Positions 6,559 through 13,434 of a DNA stretch of 28,933 nt are shown here, piece by piece. The stretch is taken from IMG/VR virus record IMGVR_UViG_3300042463_000365, positions 1 to 28,933 of that record. One strand, 5' to 3'. The notes beneath the pieces were generated by a model that saw only the letters and a list, made by a program, of their open reading frames with translations, was not told where the DNA came from and searched no databases. This DNA comes from a virus. Within the stretch, counting starts at the first letter, position 1; each line of letters starts with the position of its first letter. The translations under genes and the position numbers were made by a program.

Positions 6559-8352
6559 ATGGAAAGTATCGTTCACGATATTAGAGTGGATTATTCTCGG
6601 GATAATCTATTCGATGATTTAGGTAGGAAGCGCCTTAAAGAAAGCTACATGAAAGATGAGGAACAATCACCACAGGAGAGATTCGCGTTTGTCAGCAAAA
6701 CTTTTGGATCTAATCAAGCACATGCTCAGAGGTTGTATGAATATTCTTCTAAGCATTGGCTCAGCTATTCTACACCTATCCTTTCTTTTGGTCGTAGCAG
6801 CCGGGGCCTACCTATTTCTTGCTTTCTACCATATCTCCACGATAGTGCAGAAGGTTTGGTGGATTGTCTCTCGGAGGTAAACTGGCTGAGTATGCTCGGC
6901 GGAGGTATTGGAATTGGATTCGCTATTCGTTCTGCTGATGACAAGTCTACTGGCATCATGCCTCATCTTAGGACTTATGATGCATCAAGCCTCGCCTATA
7001 GGCAGGGCCGTACTCGCCGCGGTTCTTATGCCGCTTATCTTGATATTAGCCATCCAGATATTCCTCTATTTTTGGATATGAGGAAGCCAACTGGTGATCC
7101 AAATATGCGGGCCTTGAACTTGCATCACGGTATCAATATCACCGATGACTTCATGCAATTGGTTGAGCAGGCTATGTTGGATCCAAATGCTGATGATAGT
7201 TGGCACTTCCGTGATCCACATGATAACACCATTCGTGATACAGTATCAGCTAAAGAGTTGTGGCAACAAGTCCTTGAAATGCGTATGTTGACAGGTGAGC
7301 CATACATCCACTTCATTGACACAAGCAATCGTGCAATGCCACAGTTTCAGAAAGACTTGGGCTTGAAGATTGCACAATCCAATCTGTGTTCTGAAATCAT
7401 TCTTCCAACAAACAAAGACCGCACCGCGGTGTGTTGCCTGTCTTCCGTGAATCTGGAGTACTATGATGAATGGAAAGATGATCCACTATTCATTCGTGAT
7501 ATCGCAGAGATGTTAGACAACGTTTTGCAATACTTCATCGACAATGCACCAGACACCATCGCAAGGGCTAAATTCTCTGCTATGCGTGAGCGAAGCATTG
7601 GTATCGGTGCACTGGGCTTCCATGCATTCTTGCAGAAAAAGGGAATTGCATTTGAAGGTGTGATGGCTAAGTCATACAACATCCAGATGTTCAAGAACAT
7701 CCATACAAAGGGCGCTGTTGCTAATCTTGAGTTGGGTAAAGAGCGAGGTGAGGCACCTGATGCTGTCGGCACAGGCCGCAGATTCAGCCACATGTGGGCT
7801 ATTGCACCAAATGCATCATCGTCCATCATCATGGGCAATACATCACCATCCATTGAACCATACCGCGCAAATGCTTATCGCCAAGACACACTGAGTGGTT
7901 CTTCACTGAACAAGAATCGTTGGTTGGACAAGATCATTCAGAAAGAAGCTGAGACTCATACAGATGGCTGGGCTGATGAAGTTTGGTCGTCAATCATTGC
8001 CAACGATGGCTCGGTGCAACACCTAACATGGATGAATGAAAATGATCGTGAAGTGTTCAAGACTTCTATGGAGATTGATCAGCGTTGGGTCATTGAACAC
8101 GCCGCAGATAGACAGCCATACATTGATCAAGCACAGAGTTTGAATCTATTCTTCCGTCCAGATGCACACATCAAGTATATCCATGCTTGCCATTTCCTAG
8201 CATGGAAACGTGGGTTGAAGACTTTGTACTATTGCCGCAGTGAGAAGTTGGCTAAAGCGGATAAGGTATCAAAGCGCATTGAGCGTGAAATCATCAAAGA
8301 ATTGGACTTGAGTGCAATCATTGGTGGTGATGAATGCCTAGCTTGCCAATAA
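6559..8352 (+). CDS. nrdA: Class I ribonucleotide reductase, alpha subunit
   Basis: 597 residues, shorter than E. coli NrdA (761). No N-terminal ATP-cone is visible, so the usual dATP activity switch seems absent. Catalytic residues are present: Cys88 in SCFL and Cys292 in the VCCLSSVNL segment (redox pair), the NLCSE motif N275/C277/E279 for the thiyl radical and substrate activation, and the tyrosine pair in LKTLYYCR for radical transfer. The C-terminus DECLACQ supplies a CxxC for re-reduction by thioredoxin, which is encoded two genes downstream. Start has a good GGAG site. Reaction: NDP to dNDP. Confidence 0.95.
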   Translation: MESIVHDIRVDYSRDNLFDDLGRKRLKESYMKDEEQSPQERFAFVSKTFGSNQAHAQRLYEYSSKHWLSYSTPILSFGRSSRGLPISCFLPYLHDSAEGLVDCLSEVNWLSMLGGGIGIGFAIRSADDKSTGIMPHLRTYDASSLAYRQGRTRRGSYAAYLDISHPDIPLFLDMRKPTGDPNMRALNLHHGINITDDFMQLVEQAMLDPNADDSWHFRDPHDNTIRDTVSAKELWQQVLEMRMLTGEPYIHFIDTSNRAMPQFQKDLGLKIAQSNLCSEIILPTNKDRTAVCCLSSVNLEYYDEWKDDPLFIRDIAEMLDNVLQYFIDNAPDTIARAKFSAMRERSIGIGALGFHAFLQKKGIAFEGVMAKSYNIQMFKNIHTKGAVANLELGKERGEAPDAVGTGRRFSHMWAIAPNASSSIIMGNTSPSIEPYRANAYRQDTLSGSSLNKNRWLDKIIQKEAETHTDGWADEVWSSIIANDGSVQHLTWMNENDREVFKTSMEIDQRWVIEHAADRQPYIDQAQSLNLFFRPDAHIKYIHACHFLAWKRGLKTLYYCRSEKLAKADKVSKRIEREIIKELDLSAIIGGDECLACQ

Positions 8353-8366
8353 CAAAAGGAATAAAA

Positions 8367-8804
8367 ATGAAAAAAATAATAATCGGTGCTATGATAGCAC
8401 TAACCGCAATCGCAAGTTTTGCACAAAAAGAAAAAGCTGGTGTTGCATATGATGCAGTATTGACCAGAGTAATTGATGGTGACACAGTGGCGTTTCAAGC
8501 TAACTGGTTGCCTGAGCCTCTGAAAAAGGAATTGAGTGTCCGTGTATTTGGTGTTGATACACCTGAGAAGGGTCATCGCGCAATGTGCCCAAGTGAAGAT
8601 GCACGTGGTCAAGCTGCAACTGCATTCACTAAGGCACAAATCAATGGGGCACAGAAACGCCAAGTTGTATTGATGGGTTGGGACAAATATGGTGGGCGTG
8701 TATTGGGTGATATTTTGCTTGACGGCAAGAGCCTGCGTCAAATGTTGATAACAAATGGTTTTGCCCGTGAGTACTACGGCGAAGCTAAAACATCATGGTG
8801 CTGA
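8367..8804 (+). CDS. Exported staphylococcal-type nuclease (SNase fold)
   Basis: 145 residues from ATG 8367, chosen because AAAAGGA precedes it and it exposes a clean signal peptide (MKKIIIGAMIALTAIASFA, cleavage before QK). The SNase core follows: VIDGDTV (about 35-41, metal ligands), VRVFGVDTPE (R59, D64, E67, matching SNase R35, D40, E43) and KYGGRVLGD (R111, matching R87). Predicted Ca-dependent cleavage of DNA and RNA in the periplasm or outside the cell. An exported nuclease between nrdA and trx/nrdB is unexpected for a dNTP operon. Confidence 0.85.
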   Translation: MKKIIIGAMIALTAIASFAQKEKAGVAYDAVLTRVIDGDTVAFQANWLPEPLKKELSVRVFGVDTPEKGHRAMCPSEDARGQAATAFTKAQINGAQKRQVVLMGWDKYGGRVLGDILLDGKSLRQMLITNGFAREYYGEAKTSWC

Positions 8805-8805
8805 T

Positions 8806-9051
8806 ATGAGAAAAGTATTGAGATTCACCGCATCATGGTGCCAACCATGCAAAGCTATGGCTAAATTGATAGATGGTGTTGACACCAACCTACCGATTGA
8901 AGTCATTGATATTGATGAACAGTCTGAATTGGCTGTTGATTATGGAATCAGATCGGTTCCTACACTGGTCATGCTTGATGAAAACATCGAAGTTCGTAGA
9001 ATGGTCGGCCTGGTGACAAAAGATAAATTAGAAAATTGGATAAAAGAATGA
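8806..9051 (+). CDS. Thioredoxin
   Basis: 81 residues from ATG 8806, one base after the previous stop. The active site is WCQPCK (C12, C15), with the cis-proline motif SVPTLV near 54-59 and the usual alpha/beta alternation; it is shorter than E. coli thioredoxin (about 108). It probably recycles the C-terminal CxxC of the phage NrdA, being encoded between nrdA and nrdB and overlapping the nrdB start (GAATGA). The QP in the active site differs from the common GP and could tune its redox potential. Confidence 0.9.
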   Translation: MRKVLRFTASWCQPCKAMAKLIDGVDTNLPIEVIDIDEQSELAVDYGIRSVPTLVMLDENIEVRRMVGLVTKDKLENWIKE

Positions 9052-10034
9052 CAAAGAAAAATGTAGAATCAAAACTGACTGATGAACGTAGTTCGTTCAA
9101 ACCATTTTCTTATCCTTGGGCCTACGATGCATGGTTGAAACACGAACAGAGTCACTGGTTGCATACAGAATGTCCGATGATGGAGGACGTCAAGGACTGG
9201 AAGAAAAGACTTACTGATGATGAAAAGAAGTTTCTGACAAACATCTTTAGATTCTTCACACAAGGTGACATTGACGTTGCTGGTGGTTATGTGAAGAACT
9301 ATCTTCCATACTTCCCACAGCCAGAAGTTCGTATGATGTTGTTGGGCTTCGCAGCACGGGAAGCATTGCATGTGGCTGCATATAGTCACTTGATTGAAAC
9401 TCTTGGTCTGCCTGAAACAACCTACAATGAATTTCTATCGTATCAGGAGATGAAGGACAAGCATGACTATGTGCTAGATATCTCAAACAAGAATGGCACT
9501 AAAGAAAACACAGCAAGGCACATTGCGGTGTTCAGTGCATTCACTGAAGGTATGCAATTGTTTAGCTCATTCATTATGTTGTTGAACTTCCCACGCCATG
9601 GTAAGATGAAAGGCATGGGTCAAATCGTTACCTGGTCTATCGTTGATGAAACGATGCATGCCGAGAACATGATGAAATTGTTCAAGACATACATCGGTGA
9701 GAATCCAGAAATCTGGAACGATGAACTCAAAGGCTCCATCTACACCATCGCTGAGAAAATGGTAGAATTGGAAGATAGATTCATTGATTTGGCTTTCGGT
9801 ATCGCAGAGGGAGAAGGTCTGACCAAGGATGAATTGAAGAAATACATCCGTTACATTGCTGACCGTAGACTGATTGGTTTGGGTATGAAAGGTATCTTTA
9901 AGGTCAAGAGGAATCCATTACCATGGGTGGAAGAAATGATCAATGCTCCTACACATACCAACTTCTTTGAGAATCGGAGCACAGACTATGCCAAAGGTGC
10001 CTTGTCTGGCACATGGGATGACGTTTGGGCATAA
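9048..10034 (+). CDS. nrdB: Class I ribonucleotide reductase, beta subunit
   Basis: 328 residues from ATG 9048. The four-helix ferritin-like core carries the metal site: an Asp in the TQGDIDVAGG helix (D74 or D76), E105 and H108 in EALHVAAYSH, a Glu in FTEGMQLF, and the DETMH pair. Tyr112 sits exactly four residues after H108, as Tyr122 does after H118 in E. coli, so a tyrosyl radical (Ia-like) is likely. It overlaps the thioredoxin gene by four bases and ends the operon, with a hairpin terminator following after 10 bases. Confidence 0.95.
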   Translation: MTKKNVESKLTDERSSFKPFSYPWAYDAWLKHEQSHWLHTECPMMEDVKDWKKRLTDDEKKFLTNIFRFFTQGDIDVAGGYVKNYLPYFPQPEVRMMLLGFAAREALHVAAYSHLIETLGLPETTYNEFLSYQEMKDKHDYVLDISNKNGTKENTARHIAVFSAFTEGMQLFSSFIMLLNFPRHGKMKGMGQIVTWSIVDETMHAENMMKLFKTYIGENPEIWNDELKGSIYTIAEKMVELEDRFIDLAFGIAEGEGLTKDELKKYIRYIADRRLIGLGMKGIFKVKRNPLPWVEEMINAPTHTNFFENRSTDYAKGALSGTWDDVWA

Positions 10035-10044
10035 GGTAAAAATG

Positions 10045-10072
10045 AACAGGGCAGCTTTACAACTGCTCTGTT
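10045..10072 (+). terminator. Hairpin terminator after nrdB
   Basis: The arms AACAGGGCAG (10045-10054) and CTGCTCTGTT (10063-10072) pair over 10 bp with one G-U. The 8-base loop is CTTTACAA, and a T-rich run follows. It closes the primase-nrdB block. The loop contains TTTACA, the -35 box of the next promoter. Confidence 0.75.
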
Positions 10073-10084
10073 TTGTATTATAAT
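10056..10084 (+). promoter_or_regulatory. Sigma70-type promoter embedded in the terminator
   Basis: TTTACA (10056-10061, in the terminator loop), a 17-base spacer and TATAAT (10079-10084). The predicted start at about 10091 is three bases before the ATG at 10094, so the GGAG at 10085-10088 would lie outside this transcript. Confidence 0.65.
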
Positions 10085-10093
10085 GGAGTCACT

Positions 10094-10366
10094 ATGACAT
10101 TAAACAAAAAACTTCAAGAACTAGCTAGAGATGCAGGCTTTGCATTCTGGGACAATGAACCATATGGTCCTGGTCCAGATAACATCGATTGGTCCTCACT
10201 GTATGATGAACAACTTCAAGGCCTATATGATAGGATGCTTGAGGAAGTTATCCAATCGGTTGAAGAGTCTTGCAAAAAGAAAACGTTTACCACATATGAT
10301 CATGGCATGATTGGTGGCATCAAGAAGCAAATTGTTGAGGACTTACTGAAAGAGTTTGGTAAATGA
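10094..10366 (+). CDS. Small hypothetical phage protein
   Basis: 90 residues from ATG 10094, the first ATG after the promoter; GGAG lies 5 bases upstream. The start TLNKKLQELARDAGF resembles the N-terminus of the MNERIKEL family on the minus strand of this window, and it also ends in a Lys/Glu helix, but it lacks the FAELIVxEC core, so it is at best a distant relative. The middle (WDNEPYGPGPDNIDW) is Pro/Asp-rich. No function recognised. It overlaps the next gene by four bases. Confidence 0.6.
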   Translation: MTLNKKLQELARDAGFAFWDNEPYGPGPDNIDWSSLYDEQLQGLYDRMLEEVIQSVEESCKKKTFTTYDHGMIGGIKKQIVEDLLKEFGK

Positions 10367-10596
10367 AGTTGATTGATTTAATTCACCAACTTGAAGACCT
10401 GTATTACTCTTACGATGCTGAATACCACTCCGTAATGGGTGAACCAGAAATTATGATTGATGCCTTTGATTTGGTTGGTGATCATAAGTTTGAGTATGCT
10501 GGCTTTGGACCAGAAATTTACATTGACAAAAGCGCCGATGGCGTGTATGATATAATTCGTGCATTCAAAACAAAGGAAGAAGAAAATGGCAACTGA
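10363..10596 (+). CDS. Small hypothetical acidic protein
   Basis: 77 residues, acidic and rich in Tyr and Asp. The start MKLIDLIHQLEDLYYSY resembles the many small phage proteins that begin with an (I/L)xELIxxLxxL helix and continue with a short beta region (GEPEIMIDAF). No catalytic motif, membrane span or signal. It overlaps both neighbours, so it is translated as part of the 10094-11200 polycistron. Confidence 0.55.
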   Translation: MKLIDLIHQLEDLYYSYDAEYHSVMGEPEIMIDAFDLVGDHKFEYAGFGPEIYIDKSADGVYDIIRAFKTKEEENGN

Positions 10597-10762
10597 AGCT
10601 AAACAAGAGAAAGTAAAAGAGTTGGATCGCAAAGCTATCCAAATCGCAACATCAACCACCGGCACAGGACAGATAATGCTGTTTGCATTGTGTGATGATG
10701 GCACAATTCACATGATACGACCAACAACTGATATTGGTTGGGCACAAGTCAAAAAACTATGA
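10586..10762 (+). CDS. Small hypothetical protein
   Basis: 58 residues from ATG 10586, preceded by AGGAAGAAG; the start overlaps the last codons of the previous gene. Lys/Glu/Ala-rich N-terminus, then a compact beta-like stretch (GQIMLFALCDDGTIHMI) ending IGWAQVKKL. No family recognised. The overlap with the next small membrane gene (CTATGA) supports its being translated. Confidence 0.5.
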   Translation: MATEAKQEKVKELDRKAIQIATSTTGTGQIMLFALCDDGTIHMIRPTTDIGWAQVKKL

Positions 10763-10911
10763 GTAAGACCATGCTCGGCGTTGCCGTACTGATATACAAT
10801 TTTGCAATTGTTGCAGGCACAGCATGGCTTGTTGCGGTGCATGACTGGTCTGGCTGGTGGTTCATGTTATCGCTTGCAATTATGATGAACATAAAGAACA
10901 AAGATGAATGA
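10759..10911 (+). CDS. Small two-helix membrane protein
   Basis: 50 residues: MSKTMLGVAVLIYNFAIVAG begins a hydrophobic helix, then HDWSGWW forms a turn, then a second helix (FMLSLAIMM) and a charged NIKNKDE end. It overlaps the preceding stop by four bases and the next start by eight, which fits a real gene in a tight polycistron. Membrane location is likely. Function unknown. Confidence 0.5.
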   Translation: MSKTMLGVAVLIYNFAIVAGTAWLVAVHDWSGWWFMLSLAIMMNIKNKDE

Positions 10912-11200
10912 TGTAACGTTCACTTCACATGACTATCCTATCGGTGGCAAAATGGTTGTTGGTTCATATATGGTGTCTGAGTTGGATGCAATTGATATGA
11001 TGAACAATGTTGTTGGCGGCAAAGAAGAGATAAAAAAGCGTTTACTAATGGAAATGCTGGAATACATGTTAGAAAACAAACTGGTAGAGTTTACTATGGT
11101 TGAGGATCATGCCCGTGCTACTCGCACCTTCCGTGTTCGTGCATATCTAGCACCAAATGATCAAGTGAAAATTCTACGTACTGCCTATAAGATTGATTAG
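10904..11200 (+). CDS. Small hypothetical protein
   Basis: 98 residues with a mixed alpha/beta composition. A central helical part contains SELDAIDMMNNVVGGKEEIKKR, and a C-terminal strand-rich part contains RATRTFRVRAYL. Conserved-looking but not recognised. It ends the 10094-11200 polycistron: a hairpin with a T-run and a new promoter follow within 25 bases. Confidence 0.55.
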   Translation: MNDVTFTSHDYPIGGKMVVGSYMVSELDAIDMMNNVVGGKEEIKKRLLMEMLEYMLENKLVEFTMVEDHARATRTFRVRAYLAPNDQVKILRTAYKID

Positions 11201-11221
11201 ACTCGGTACTCTAGTAAAATC

Positions 11222-11241
11222 ATGTTGCAATACAACATTTT
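11222..11241 (+). terminator. Hairpin terminator, weak
   Basis: ATGTTG (11222-11227), loop CAATA, CAACAT (11233-11238), then TTT. An upstream AAAA run could extend the stem across a two-base bulge. It is short, but sits correctly just after the stop at 11200 and overlaps the next -35 box, as two other terminators in this window do. Confidence 0.45.
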
Positions 11242-11253
11242 CTGATATATAAT
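11225..11253 (+). promoter_or_regulatory. Sigma70-type promoter overlapping a hairpin
   Basis: TTGCAA (11225-11230, spanning stem and loop of the hairpin), a 17-base spacer and a perfect TATAAT (11248-11253). Predicted start about 11260, inside the inverted repeat 11256-11286. It would drive the small genes from 11291. Confidence 0.6.
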
Positions 11254-11255
11254 TG

Positions 11256-11286
11256 TATGGTGTTGCTCACTAACGAGGACACCATA
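11256..11286 (+). promoter_or_regulatory. Inverted repeat at the transcription start, covering an SD
   Basis: TATGGTGT (11256-11263) pairs perfectly with ACACCATA (11279-11286). Inside, CTC (11266-11268) can pair with GAG (11275-11277). The GAGGA ribosome site lies in the right half. It could be an operator over the start site or an RNA hairpin that hides the ribosome site. Confidence 0.4.
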
Positions 11287-11290
11287 TAAC

Positions 11291-11365
11291 ATGCTAAAAA
11301 CAATTCTATCAACAATCGCTGAGATAAAACATCTATTCAGCAAAGCACCAATCGCTTTACAATAA
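11291..11365 (+). CDS. Very short leader-type peptide (24 aa)
   Basis: ATG 11291 to TAA 11365: MLKTILSTIAEIKHLFSKAP then IALQ. It is amphipathic, with a GAGGA site 11 bases upstream, and ends 9 bases before the next gene. At this length it may be a real small protein, a leader peptide linked to the upstream hairpin, or chance. Its position as the first ATG in the predicted transcript is the main support. Confidence 0.35.
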   Translation: MLKTILSTIAEIKHLFSKAPIALQ

Positions 11366-11374
11366 GGATACAAA

Positions 11375-11587
11375 ATGGACAATACTAAATTCAAAGAACT
11401 AGCACTGACTGCTATTCAAATCAATTCAACTGCTACACACTCAGGCATCGATGCATTGAAGAAATTTGCAGGTACTGAATATGCTACATACTTACATGGA
11501 CTAACCAATGTAGCGGACGAAATTACCAAGAATGCAAGAAAAATCATCGAGAGCACGGAACTTGCTTTTGCAGGAAATAAGAAGTAA
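11375..11587 (+). CDS. Small helical protein, phasin-like composition
   Basis: 70 residues, Ala/Thr/Lys-rich and almost entirely helical: KELALTAIQINSTATHSGID, then LTNVADEITKNARKIIE. The pattern is reminiscent of short phasin-type segments, but similarity is too weak for a name. AAGGATACAAAATG provides a ribosome site. It overlaps the next frame by 56 bases. Confidence 0.5.
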   Translation: MDNTKFKELALTAIQINSTATHSGIDALKKFAGTEYATYLHGLTNVADEITKNARKIIESTELAFAGNKK

Positions 11588-11783
11588 CACCTCATACTTC
11601 CAGCCTGCGCTAAAGAACGGATGGATTATAAAATTCTCCGTTCATAAAAATTCAGATGTTTTATTAATCATTGTGTCCAAGTACACAGGACAGACATTCT
11701 TGAGGTATTTCATTGATGAGGACGATGCCGTTAAATTCATCAACATGATAACAATGCTGGATCCCACTGTTTTGTCTGTATAA
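11532..11783 (+). CDS. Small hypothetical protein, start uncertain
   Basis: Up to 83 residues if started at ATG 11532, inside the preceding gene. A TTG near 11562 is an alternative start. The part after 11588 cannot belong to the previous gene and encodes a convincing alternating pattern (WIIKFSVHKNSDVLLIIVSK, then FLRYFIDEDDAVKFINMIT). No family recognised. The 3' end carries the late promoter of the following structural gene. Confidence 0.45.
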   Translation: MQEKSSRARNLLLQEIRSNTSYFQPALKNGWIIKFSVHKNSDVLLIIVSKYTGQTFLRYFIDEDDAVKFINMITMLDPTVLSV

Positions 11784-11786
11784 ATA
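11779..11786 (+). promoter_or_regulatory. T4-type late promoter (TATAAATA)
   Basis: Exact TATAAATA across the stop codon of the previous gene, 24 bases before ATG 11810, with a GAGGA ribosome site between. It precedes the fibre/adhesin genes, which is where a late promoter is expected, and is the best-placed of the three exact copies. Confidence 0.65.
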
Positions 11787-11809
11787 TAAGATCAATTGAG
11801 GATATACAG

Positions 11810-12142
11810 ATGGCAACTTATTTGGTAGCAACAGGCGTTAAATTTCCTGATGACACAATACGAACTTCAGCTAGAGAAATTATACAGGTAATCGGTACAA
11901 ACACTACAGCCGTGGCTTTCCGCACGTATGTGTTGACCGCATCATTGACACTAACTCTGCCCTCATCTCCCACCGCAGGAGATTGGGTGAAAATACAAAA
12001 CAGTAGCGGTACAACCACAGCCGTTATCGCAAGAAACGGTAGCAACATTATGTCATTGGCTGAGAACATGACACTTGACGCAAACTTTGTACCGTTACAG
12101 CTTGTTTACGCCGATGCAACACGCGGCTGGGTTTTTAATTAA
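11810..12142 (+). CDS. Tail-fibre-associated structural protein
   Basis: 110 residues, beta-rich and poor in charged residues. The N-terminus MATYLVATGVKFPDDTIRTS resembles the start of fibre domains seen in phage tail genes (x-F-x-D-G/D-T-x-Q/R). The C-terminal half (GDWVKIQNSSGTT, TAVIARNGSNIM, LQLVYADATRGWVFN) matches, from memory, a recurrent beta module of tail fibres that ends GWxxN. It is preceded by a late promoter and followed after 10 bases by a glycine-rich adhesin. Likely virion component. Confidence 0.65.
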   Translation: MATYLVATGVKFPDDTIRTSAREIIQVIGTNTTAVAFRTYVLTASLTLTLPSSPTAGDWVKIQNSSGTTTAVIARNGSNIMSLAENMTLDANFVPLQLVYADATRGWVFN

Positions 12143-12152
12143 GGAATAACAC

Positions 12153-12941
12153 ATGAGTACGATGAGTCAATTTTTTGCTGCTGGCGGAGTGCCAATTCAA
12201 TACAGCACAAATACCTCCGGCAGCTTTACTACACCAGTCTCAGGTAAGTATTTGATCACTGCAATCGGAGGTGGCGGTGGCGGTGGCGGCGGCGGTGCGT
12301 ACCGTGGAGGTGGTGGTGGAGGACTGGCACAGTCGCTTGTATCCCTTTCTTCCGGTGTCGTGCTGACACTGACTGTTGGTGCAGGCGGCGCAGGCGGATA
12401 TCCAGGCACAGCTGGTGGCACTACAACGGTATCAGGCTCAGGCATCACAACATTGACAGCAAACGGTGGTGCAATTTCCACAGGCACTGGTGGTGCTGGA
12501 GGCACTGCCTCTGGCGGAAATATTATGAATGTGACAGGTGGAAGCGCAGGAAATGGAGATTATTTTGGAGGAGGCGCTGTTGGAGTATATGGAACGACAC
12601 CCGCAGCATCGTCCGTCCAATATGCAGGAGCATCAGTGACTGGTGCTCTTGTGGGTGTAGAACATACTTCCGATGGCTTTCTTGGTGGAAGACTACTGCA
12701 ACCTCTCGGTGGAATTTATTACTACTGGTGGGGAGATTATGGCCGTCAAATTACTCCACATCCTGGACAGGGAGGCATGAGCGGCTCGGGCAATGGCTTT
12801 GCGGCGCAGGCTGGACTATTTGCGGGTGGCGGTTATAGCGGCGCAGCAGGAAAATTTGGTGGAGGAGGCTTCACCAACTACCAAGGCTACGCCGTTGCTG
12901 GTGGTGTTGGTGGTGTAATCATTGAATATTTTCTTGCATAA
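12153..12941 (+). CDS. Glycine-rich tail adhesin / fibre tip protein
   Basis: 262 residues, with many Gly runs: a ten-Gly block near residue 39-48, then GGGGGG, GAGGAGGYPG and several GGA/GGG clusters. The N-terminal 38 residues (GVPIQYSTNTSGSFTTPVSG) look like a beta domain common in fibres, with the ITAIGGGGGG transition typical of glycine-rich phage adhesins. Like T-even gp38 adhesins, such Gly-rich parts pack as polyglycine helices and expose variable loops for receptor contact. The loops around 160-215 are candidates for the specificity region. Follows a late promoter-driven structural gene. Confidence 0.7.
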   Translation: MSTMSQFFAAGGVPIQYSTNTSGSFTTPVSGKYLITAIGGGGGGGGGGAYRGGGGGGLAQSLVSLSSGVVLTLTVGAGGAGGYPGTAGGTTTVSGSGITTLTANGGAISTGTGGAGGTASGGNIMNVTGGSAGNGDYFGGGAVGVYGTTPAASSVQYAGASVTGALVGVEHTSDGFLGGRLLQPLGGIYYYWWGDYGRQITPHPGQGGMSGSGNGFAAQAGLFAGGGYSGAAGKFGGGGFTNYQGYAVAGGVGGVIIEYFLA

Positions 12942-12953
12942 CGGAGCAAACAT

Positions 12954-13103
12954 ATGATATATGAAATACTAAACGAAGATGGTGAAGTCACCAACAGGAT
13001 CGCAGCCGACATTGAATTTATGTTGTCTAACTATCCAGATGGTAATTACAATGAGTTGCCGGAACCTCCTGAGGTTCCGAATATTCTCACGGCACAACCA
13101 TAA
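12954..13103 (+). CDS. Small protein after the adhesin, possible fibre-assembly factor
   Basis: 49 residues: MIYEILNEDGEVTNRIAADI followed by an acidic, Pro-rich tail. The start (IYE(I/V)L(N/D)xDGxVxNxIxAD) resembles short proteins placed after fibre genes in T4-like phages, where some help fibre assembly. No enzymatic motif. CGGAG lies 8 bases upstream. A terminator follows after 25 bases, so it closes the fibre operon. Confidence 0.5.
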   Translation: MIYEILNEDGEVTNRIAADIEFMLSNYPDGNYNELPEPPEVPNILTAQP

Positions 13104-13128
13104 CAACCTAACCACCAGGTAAACAATC

Positions 13129-13151
13129 AATCCCGAGCTTGACTCGGGATT
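13129..13151 (+). terminator. Strong hairpin terminator after the fibre operon
   Basis: AATCCCGAG (13129-13137), loop CTTGA, CTCGGGATT (13143-13151), then TTCTTT. A perfect 9-bp GC-rich stem. The loop and first stem bases form TTGACT, the next promoter's -35 box. Confidence 0.85.
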
Positions 13152-13167
13152 TTCTTTGGAGTATAAT
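13139..13167 (+). promoter_or_regulatory. Sigma70-type promoter inside the terminator
   Basis: TTGACT (13139-13144), a 17-base spacer and TATAAT (13162-13167). Predicted start about 13174, coinciding with the A of the ATG of the next gene. It starts the accessory cluster 13174-17005. Confidence 0.75.
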
Positions 13168-13173
13168 AGACTC

Positions 13174-13434
13174 ATGAAATACACACAACAATTTGAATTA
13201 CATGAAAAAGAATTGCACTGGAACTATCGTATCAAGTGGTATGCCGCGCCCAATCCACACGACAATGATAAGTACTGGGAACATGAAGAAAACTGGTACA
13301 TCCTGATTGGGATAGGTGATAGGTTGTTTGACTATGAAGAATTTGAATATGATTACTACCAACAGACAACTATTACCATCCTAGGTATTGTATTCGGTAA
13401 GGGCTATTCATATCAAGATGAAAGAATATTATGA
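13174..13434 (+). CDS. Hypothetical acidic, aromatic-rich protein
   Basis: 86 residues from ATG 13174. A TTG at 13156 would lie upstream of the predicted transcript, so ATG is preferred; there is no later in-frame ATG. It is very rich in Tyr, Trp, Asp and Glu (KYWEHEENWYILIGIGDRLF, then DYEEFEYDYYQQTT), the look of a DNA-mimic-like or protein-binding phage protein, though composition alone proves neither. No known domain. It overlaps the next gene by four bases. Confidence 0.6.
   Translation: MKYTQQFELHEKELHWNYRIKWYAAPNPHDNDKYWEHEENWYILIGIGDRLFDYEEFEYDYYQQTTITILGIVFGKGYSYQDERIL

Noticed and set aside
12197-12505. Proline-rich open frame on the - strand
   Set aside because: It is the complement of the Gly-rich adhesin; GGN codons read as Pro on the other strand. 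No ribosome site.
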